DNA from: JAZSMJ01 sp045535815
Lineage (GTDB): Bacteria > Bacillota > Clostridia > Oscillospirales > CAG-272
Reading direction: 5' to 3'
Assembly (NCBI GenBank): GCA_045535815.1
Contig: JAZSMJ010000083.1
Coordinates: 1 to 16,687 of the forward strand
DNA: 16,687 nt
In this document: one piece after another, positions 5,911-12,800 of the stretch
How the letters are laid out: every line of letters starts with the position of its first letter
Numbering within the stretch: position 1 is the stretch's first letter
The notes under the pieces: model-generated
What the model was told of the DNA's origin: nothing
The model's input: the letters and a program-made list of their open reading frames with translations, nothing else
The model's database searches: none
Translations under genes and position numbers: made by a program

Positions 5911-8757
5911 TTACACACCCATAATATAATATTCGAAGCTTATTTCCTTTTCGCTTAGTCTGTATTTTTCAATAAGCGCAGGACCGCAGCTTTGAGAGCC
6001 TATACCCGAATTCTTATAGTCAATGCGGATGTTTGTATGACCGTTTGACTTTATCTCATCGGTATGCATACCATCGGTAAGCTCTGCGCTCGTATATTCT
6101 GAAACCGAAAATTCAAATTCACCGATACCGGCAAAGCCAAGACCGCTGTCTGTCTTTAGAAGCTTGGTGCGGATATGGTTGCCGTGCTCCTGAGGCATTA
6201 CGTAATTTACGTATTCATCTCTTGCACAGCTTCTGTACATACCCATTTTGGCGTGAGCGTTCATATCGCAATAGCACTCGCCGTCTCCCATGCCGTAATA
6301 TACGAAGCCGTCGTTTTCTTTTTCAAGGGTGAATTCAAAGCCGAGCCTTGGCAGATACATATCAAGATCGTCTCTAACTCTACCCTTAAGCGTAACCTTT
6401 ACCTCACCGCCTTCAAAGAATTCATACTGTACGGTATATCTGAATATCGGTATTCTTGAAATGCCTGCAAGTGATGCATCGACAGTTATTATATTATCGG
6501 TAGCACTGCACGAATATACCTTTGTAAATGCTCTGTTCAGATTCTCACCACGCTGGTTGTCACCGTCGATATATCCCCATTTTTTCTTTATGTGTCTGTC
6601 ATTATCGGTTGGTGCTCTCCAGGCAGTAAGCCTTACAATATCCGAAAGAAGCTCCTCGCCGTTTTTAACAATGCTGTCAATCGCTCCGTAATGCTTATTA
6701 AATCTATACTGCATCGAAGCGGTATCGATATAAAAATATCTGTCGTCTTCTTTTACCGTAGCTTTATTCTTATTTATATTCAACGGCTCTACTGCCGTGG
6801 GAAGCTCAAGCTGTACCATACCGGCTTCTCTACCGTTATCCTCAACGAGAGAAACGTTTATATACGCACCGAGCTTGCACGCTTGCGGAATATCAAACGG
6901 CAGCTCTATAATCGCTTGCTTATGCGGAGCAAGCGTTATCCTCATGCTCTTCTCTGCCTTTTTCTCTCCGTCGACCTCGAGCGACATTACGATAGAATAT
7001 TTATCAAGATCGGTAAAATCGTGAAGATTGCTTATCGTTATCTTGCCGTCCGATAACTGCGCATCAAAATACTGATATGCATATTTTGCATTCAGAGATC
7101 CTGCCTTGAAGCTCCTGTCAGAAAACACAAGTCCGTCACAGCAGAAGTTACCGTCATCGGTAAGCTCACCGAAATCTCCGCCGTATTTCTGAACGCCGTC
7201 AACTATAAACGTATGATCAGTCCATTCCCATATGCATCCGCCTATCACCTTCGGATACTTTTTGAAAAGCTCAACGTAATCCCGAACGTCCCCCGGGCCG
7301 TTTCCCATAGCATGTGCGTATTCGCAAAGGAAGAACGGCTTGGTATTTGCAGGGTCCTCAGCATAGGCAGTAACTGCCCTTACGCTGTGATACATCTGAG
7401 AAACGACATCAACGTTACGGTTATCGCCCTTTCTTGAGGCATCCTCACAGTGATAAAGTCTCGAAGGATCTCTCTGCCTTGCCCAATCTATCATTTTATC
7501 CTGATTAGGTCCGTAACCGCTTTCGTTTCCCGTTGACCAGAATATTACACATGCATGATTCTTGTCACGCTCTACCATTCTCTGCATACGTTCAACAAAC
7601 AAGGGCTCAAATCTCTCATCCATACAAGGCCATATACCGTCCTCATCAACATCATAGCCTCTCCATTTGATACCCGTTCTGCTTGCAAAGCCGTGAGTTT
7701 CTATATCGGTCTCATCAACAACGTAAAAGCCGATGCTGTCGCACATATTGAGAAATTCGGGAGTCGGCGGATAATGCGAGGTTCTTATAGTATTTATATT
7801 AAGCTCCTTCATCAAGGAAAGATCCTTCATTATCTCGTCATCCGTCATACAGTATCCGTTTGTAGGATGAGTGTCGTGATGGTTAACACCCTTGAGCGTT
7901 ACCGAAACTCCGTTTATGAGAAGCTCTCCCGCCTCAGATATCCTTATATCACGCATACCGATGTTGAACGGGATAAACTCGCTCTTTCCCTTTACTACGA
8001 CCGTATAAAGATGAGGATCCTCCGCATTCCATAAATGAGGAGAGTCGAGTGACTCGACCTTTATCTTTCCGTCGTATATATCGTAATCCTCGGCGTCAAC
8101 GCTGATAGATTTTGTATCTGCCTTTACGTATACGTCCCTTATATGTCCCTCTTCACGGGAAAGAAGATAAACATCTCTGAAAATGCCCGAATATCTGAAG
8201 AAATCCTGATCCTCAAGATAACTGCCAAGACACCACTTGAGCACCTTGACCGTAACGGTATTTTCCCCCACTTTTACGTAGGGAGTTATGTTGAACTCCG
8301 CGGGAAGATGCGAGCCCTGCGAGCATCCAACGTATTTTCCGTTTATATAAAGGAACATACATGAGGATACGCCCTCAAAAACAATATACGTTTCTCTTTC
8401 GCCCCATATACCTCCTATATCAAAGCTTCGCTCATATACGCCGCAGGAGTTATCGTCAGGAACGTAGGGCGGATCTACCGGATGTGGATAGTTTAGGTTG
8501 GTATATCCAACCTTGCCGTATCCCTTTGTCTGCCAGCAAGACGGAACCGAAATGGTATCCCATTCTGTTATTTGCTCGGGCACGTCAACATCACGCTCAA
8601 AATATGCAAAGCTCCAATCACCGTTTAAGAGCTTATAATATGCAGATCTGCTTCTATCTCCATCCAAAGCGCCTTCAAGCGAATCGTACGGAATATAATA
8701 CGCCCTTGGCGCTTCACGGTTTTCGGATATACAGCCAAATCTTTCGTAAATTCTCAT
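5911..8757 (-). CDS. Glycoside hydrolase family 2 beta-galactosidase (LacZ-type)
   Basis: A 948-residue LacZ-type enzyme that hydrolyses terminal beta-galactosides such as lactose. No signal peptide is present, so it should be cytoplasmic. In order: N-terminal sugar-binding jelly-roll domain (about 1-200), a short Ig-like domain (about 205-270), TIM-barrel catalytic domain (about 275-590), a second Ig-like domain and a C-terminal Bgal_small_N-type domain (about 690-945). Catalytic residues: acid/base Glu412 in GNESGYG and nucleophile Glu479 in FLCEYAHAMGNGPGD. DIETHG at 351-356 supplies Glu353 and His355, matching the magnesium-site residues of E. coli LacZ. His328 in TSHYP is also conserved. 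The first Ig-like domain is much shorter than usual. The ATG at 8757 has GGAG 8 nt upstream. No transporter or sugar regulator adjoins it, so the symbol lacZ is withheld and the natural substrate is uncertain. Confidence 0.95.
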   Translation of the reverse strand: MRIYERFGCISENREAPRAYYIPYDSLEGALDGDRSRSAYYKLLNGDWSFAYFERDVDVPEQITEWDTISVPSCWQTKGYGKVGYTNLNYPHPVDPPYVPDDNSCGVYERSFDIGGIWGERETYIVFEGVSSCMFLYINGKYVGCSQGSHLPAEFNITPYVKVGENTVTVKVLKWCLGSYLEDQDFFRYSGIFRDVYLLSREEGHIRDVYVKADTKSISVDAEDYDIYDGKIKVESLDSPHLWNAEDPHLYTVVVKGKSEFIPFNIGMRDIRISEAGELLINGVSVTLKGVNHHDTHPTNGYCMTDDEIMKDLSLMKELNINTIRTSHYPPTPEFLNMCDSIGFYVVDETDIETHGFASRTGIKWRGYDVDEDGIWPCMDERFEPLFVERMQRMVERDKNHACVIFWSTGNESGYGPNQDKMIDWARQRDPSRLYHCEDASRKGDNRNVDVVSQMYHSVRAVTAYAEDPANTKPFFLCEYAHAMGNGPGDVRDYVELFKKYPKVIGGCIWEWTDHTFIVDGVQKYGGDFGELTDDGNFCCDGLVFSDRSFKAGSLNAKYAYQYFDAQLSDGKITISNLHDFTDLDKYSIVMSLEVDGEKKAEKSMRITLAPHKQAIIELPFDIPQACKLGAYINVSLVEDNGREAGMVQLELPTAVEPLNINKNKATVKEDDRYFYIDTASMQYRFNKHYGAIDSIVKNGEELLSDIVRLTAWRAPTDNDRHIKKKWGYIDGDNQRGENLNRAFTKVYSCSATDNIITVDASLAGISRIPIFRYTVQYEFFEGGEVKVTLKGRVRDDLDMYLPRLGFEFTLEKENDGFVYYGMGDGECYCDMNAHAKMGMYRSCARDEYVNYVMPQEHGNHIRTKLLKTDSGLGFAGIGEFEFSVSEYTSAELTDGMHTDEIKSNGHTNIRIDYKNSGIGSQSCGPALIEKYRLSEKEISFEYYIMGV

Positions 8758-8807
8758 ATATGATTCTCCAATCGGTAGAATTTCTTATAAATTTTGTACC
8801 TAAATTA

Positions 8808-8835
8808 ATTATACAATAAAGCAGAGAAAAATCAA
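8808..8835 (-). promoter_or_regulatory. Sigma-A promoter of the beta-galactosidase gene
   Basis: On the minus strand TTGATT (8835-8830) and TATAAT (8813-8808) are 16 nt apart. Transcription would start near 8801, giving a leader of about 43 nt that ends with the GGAG ribosome site of the gene. No clear operator or catabolite-response palindrome is visible around it. Confidence 0.6.
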
Positions 8836-8885
8836 CATTTATTATAATTATATTATTTTTTATTAGGATCAATAAACCTCAAAGC

Positions 8886-8919
8886 AAAATCGGTGCATCC
8901 TGAAAAATACACCGATTTT
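8886..8919. terminator. Terminator closing the cohesin-protease-dockerin operon
   Basis: AAAATCGGTG (8886-8895) pairs perfectly with CACCGATTTT (8910-8919), a 10-bp stem with a 14-nt loop. A-rich and T-rich arms flank it, so it can act in both directions. It starts 9 nt beyond the dockerin-protein stop and lies upstream of the beta-galactosidase promoter, cleanly separating the two units. Confidence 0.8.
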
Positions 8920-8928
8920 TATTATTTA

Positions 8929-9861
8929 TCATTTACCGTACTGAAATTCTAAAGGTTTTTTAAACATATTGCTCGATAAAATAGAAACATCAAGAGCATC
9001 TATAAAATTATCCTTATTAAAATCTGAAGGGTCATCCTGCTTCGGAACAGTCAGAAGTACAGATACAAGAGACGATACGTCAACAGCATCGATATATCCG
9101 TCTCCGTTGATATCGCCTGCAATAAGGTCTATCCTGCCAAATTCGAGATCAGATCCGGTAAAAAGCACACCAGTTACCTTGTGCGAAAGATGTCCAAGTT
9201 TTTTAAAGGTTACAGTATATTCACCGTGCGGAAGATCGTCAATAACATAATCACCGTTTTCAGATATGATAACGTGCTCCTCCATTCCGTTTGAGAAATG
9301 CATCCTTGTATCACCTGAATCGTTTGCGCTGAAAATCGAAGCTTTGGCAACTACTTTAATAATTGGCGGGGTTATAGACTGCTCCTGAAGTATAACGCCG
9401 CATACTGAGCATTTCTTACCTGCACTCAACCCCTCTTGATTATGTGATGGAGGAACTGCAGGTAGATCTACTTCAGAATGCTCACTGTAAACACCCTCTC
9501 TCTCGGTGCCGTTAACAATAGCCGAAGCCGGAGTGAGTGTGAGCTCACCGTCAACCGTTACTGAAGCAAGAGAGACAGTTTTAGGCAGAGCGTTTGCTGA
9601 AGCAAGGCTTATATAAAGCCTTGCTTCTCCTCTAACGTAGTTCCAATCGTAATAGCAGCCGTCTATTTCAAGTTCAACCGCAGTAACGTCCCCGTTTCCG
9701 CTGACATCGTATATAAGATCAGCCGCATAAACGTCTCCGCTATAACAGAGTATTATATCCTGCTTGCAGTCTACTGTACTCTGTAATACAGCATAAGCAC
9801 CCGTTACCATGCTCATAAAGAGGATACACGATGAAAGCATTGCCGTTAATATTTTTTTCAC
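8929..9861 (-). CDS. Secreted dockerin protein with carboxypeptidase-regulatory-like domain
   Basis: A 310-residue exported protein. Residues 1-24 form a signal peptide (MKKILTAMLSSCILFMSMVT, then GAYA). Residues 25-125 are a beta-rich region I cannot name. Residues 128-165 match a Cys-containing linker module common in Clostridial surface proteins (GLSAGKKCSVCGVILQEQ). Residues 168-245 look like a transthyretin/CarboxypepD_reg-type domain (DYVIDDLPHGEYTVTFKKLGH). A type I dockerin follows, with two calcium loops: DINGDGYIDAVD at 250-261 and DFNKDNFIDALD at 280-291. The start is GTG, overlapping the protease stop as GTGA, with AGAGGTGA 6 nt upstream. No catalytic motif is seen, so it may be a binding or structural partner that docks on the cohesin encoded two genes upstream. 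Confidence 0.88.
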   Translation of the reverse strand: MKKILTAMLSSCILFMSMVTGAYAVLQSTVDCKQDIILCYSGDVYAADLIYDVSGNGDVTAVELEIDGCYYDWNYVRGEARLYISLASANALPKTVSLASVTVDGELTLTPASAIVNGTEREGVYSEHSEVDLPAVPPSHNQEGLSAGKKCSVCGVILQEQSITPPIIKVVAKASIFSANDSGDTRMHFSNGMEEHVIISENGDYVIDDLPHGEYTVTFKKLGHLSHKVTGVLFTGSDLEFGRIDLIAGDINGDGYIDAVDVSSLVSVLLTVPKQDDPSDFNKDNFIDALDVSILSSNMFKKPLEFQYGK

Positions 9862-12800
9862 TCGCCGTCACCTCTGTAGCTGCCGTCAACGTCTCCGACG
9901 GAGATAGCAACAAAGGACACCATATTCACCGATGTTGTACTGAGCGTCTTATCAATGCTTGAGGGAGCAAATATCCATGCAGCTCCGCTCGGGAAGACGT
10001 CTATCTTTCTTACTGCCATCTGAAGTATGAGCGCTGCATCGTATTCGTTTACAGCGTTATTTCCGTCAACGTCTGCCGCAATTAACTGATACTCGTTAAG
10101 AGTGATTTTTCCGATCGCACTTTGAAGAACGAGAGAGGCATCGTATGCGGTTATTGCATGAGCAGCAACCTGACGCGATGCGGATACTGTCACGAGCTGC
10201 TGTGCAACCGTTATGCTTGTGCTTCCGGTCTCATCAGTAACTGCACTTGCTCCCGACGCGGTTATAGTAACTCCGCTTACAGGCACACTGCTGTCTGCAT
10301 AGTATTTTACGCTTGCGTCGATAACGTAGCTTGCCTTAAGTACGGCATTTGCACTGATCACAGTATTGACAGCAACACCGTTGAATGAAACGTCGTGAAG
10401 AGTAAGCTGATACTGCTTGTCCTCAGTAACCCTAGGTGTCACGATTATGTTGAACAACGCCTCTCCGGAGGTGTTGATATCGGATACACCTATACATCCA
10501 ACACGAAGTATGCCGCCCGAATAAGTATAGTCAAGCTGGAAGTTTGCATTTTCATCTGCCTTCACAGCCTTAACGGCGGTAAAGTCAGAATAAGGAAGAT
10601 CAAGCTCTGCGTGAAGCGATACTATCTGGCTGTTTGATGTTGCATAGAACGGAATGACATATGGAACGCCTGACGTCATAGTAATATCGGTAGGTATCTG
10701 TGCTATACTTGACGAGTCTGTATATGACAGGGCAGTTGGAGATGCAGCTATTGCACCACTCTCTGTAGTTATAGATACCGCATAGCTTCCGCTTGGCATT
10801 GCAGGAGCGATAAAGGTTATCTGACCGTTGCCAAGCAGCGAGTATTCTTCGATCACTGCGGAGCCTACCTTAAGAATCATTCCTTCAGAGAAGTTGCCTC
10901 CGAGTATAGTCACGGTATTACCACCCTCAATGCTTATCTTGGAGGGTGTGATACCCGATATGTACGCACTGCTGTTAACTTCTATCGCATGAGGAAGCTG
11001 TGCCGTACCCGAATATCTTACGTTTCCGTCTGCGTCAGCTGCGGTGACGTAATATTCAACTCCCGCTGCAATGACAGATGCAGCAGGTATGGTTGCGACG
11101 TAAAGGTTGGAAGTTGAGCTTACAGTCATAGCCTGAGCGGTAAACTGTGCATCGCCCGGGTTTCTGTAATAAAGCGTTACTGCAGCAACTTCGATATTAT
11201 CGGAAGCAGTTGCGGAAACGGTTATCTGACTTCCCGCCTTGGCTGCCGTTACAGGCGTATGCTTGAGGGTCGGGAATATATTATCTATAGGAGCTGCAGA
11301 AGCGATATTGGATTCGCCGTCCTCCTCATTACCGTCGGTATTTACAACCTTAAAATAATAGTAATAGATAACACCGGGCAGTACGTCGGTATCTGTATAT
11401 TCATTGCCGGTAAGAATAGTGGTATTTATCTTGGTAAATCCACCGGTTTCCTGTGTGGAGCGGTAGATATTGTAGCCGGCAAGCACGTCGTAGTCGTTCT
11501 GTGCCCAGGAAAGCTCTATCTTATTTGCGCCGCCGTTTGCATGAAGCATCATTGCGAGCGCACCGGTTTCGGCAACGTTAAAGCTGAAGCGGAGCACATC
11601 CTCACCGCATTCGAGCCAATTATCATCGGCTGCAACACCGCCGAGCGTGCGGAAGTACATAGTTCCGCTTGTGAGAATGGGAGATATCTTAGTGGTTCCC
11701 ACCCACTCGCGATTGGAAACGAAGCTTCCCTGCACCGCATAATCGGTGTAGGGTGTAGCAGGACCGTAGCTGACGCTCGGCTGCACGGAGGTATCCATAT
11801 CGCGGTTGAAATGAACGTGAACACTGTATTCTTCGCCGGGAGATACGTTGGATACGATATTTCCGTAGCTATCGGTGAGATAAACCTTTGTAACGAACGG
11901 ATATATATCAGAAAGAGACTCGCTCTCAAGGGTGAGTATGGGCTGATGAACGATATCCTGATATATACCGGGATGATCGTCTGCATCGACTATCATCTTG
12001 TTTATAAGCATCTCATTTTCAGTACCCCAATAATTGTTCATAGCGTAATTGGGGTAATTTGACGAATTATGGGCATTTGCCTCGAATCTTGCCCATGTGT
12101 TAGGGTCATTATTAAGCACGGGGTTAATTATAGCGTTATTGCTATTTTCATCAAGCGTTTTTACGTATTCTGCAAGCCATCCGCTGTAATCGAAGCCTTT
12201 AATTCCGTTCTTTATCTGCTCGTCGCTGAGCGTTGCGGGCAGTTCGAGAATCATTTTTTGTATACTCCAATCTTCAACGAAGAGTTTCTTGCCCACTCCG
12301 TCGACTATTAGATACGCAATTCGAGTATACGGTTTACCGTTATACTCGTGCACATCAATCTCGTAAGAGCTGCCGTCATCCCATTTATATTCGCCGGTAG
12401 AATAGTCATATCTGTAACCTATCCAACTATCACCATATTTTAAAATAAACGCTTCTTCTTCGGCATCGTTGATGCTTGCCAAAGTGCCTCCGAGCGACCT
12501 TGCAACGGCAGCAAGACAATCGTAATAAATTGAATAGGTTGTATAATCTTTAAGCGACACGGATACATATTTACTTGATGCTCCGTCGTAGGTCTGTATT
12601 GAATGTATTAAATTCAATGAAATTGCTTTTGAATAATCTTTCCAGTAGCCGTAATCTGCAACGCCAGTGTTTAGGTCTGAAACACTCATAAATACATTGT
12701 TTTGAGAAATGACAGCATCGCTGCCTAAAGGTCTTATCTCCAATCTGCAGGAATCAAAAAGACAGTTTTGTATACAATTGACATTCAAATGCGATGCATG

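Noticed and set aside
11259..12062. A 267-codon plus-strand open frame opposite the protease gene.
   Set aside because: It mirrors the protease codons and shows no recognisable domain, signal peptide or ribosome site. The minus-strand frame is clearly the real one.
12240..12605. Diversity-generating retroelement variable region in the lectin-like domain.
   Set aside because: No reverse transcriptase, accessory gene or template repeat is visible in the window, so only the lectin-like fold is claimed.
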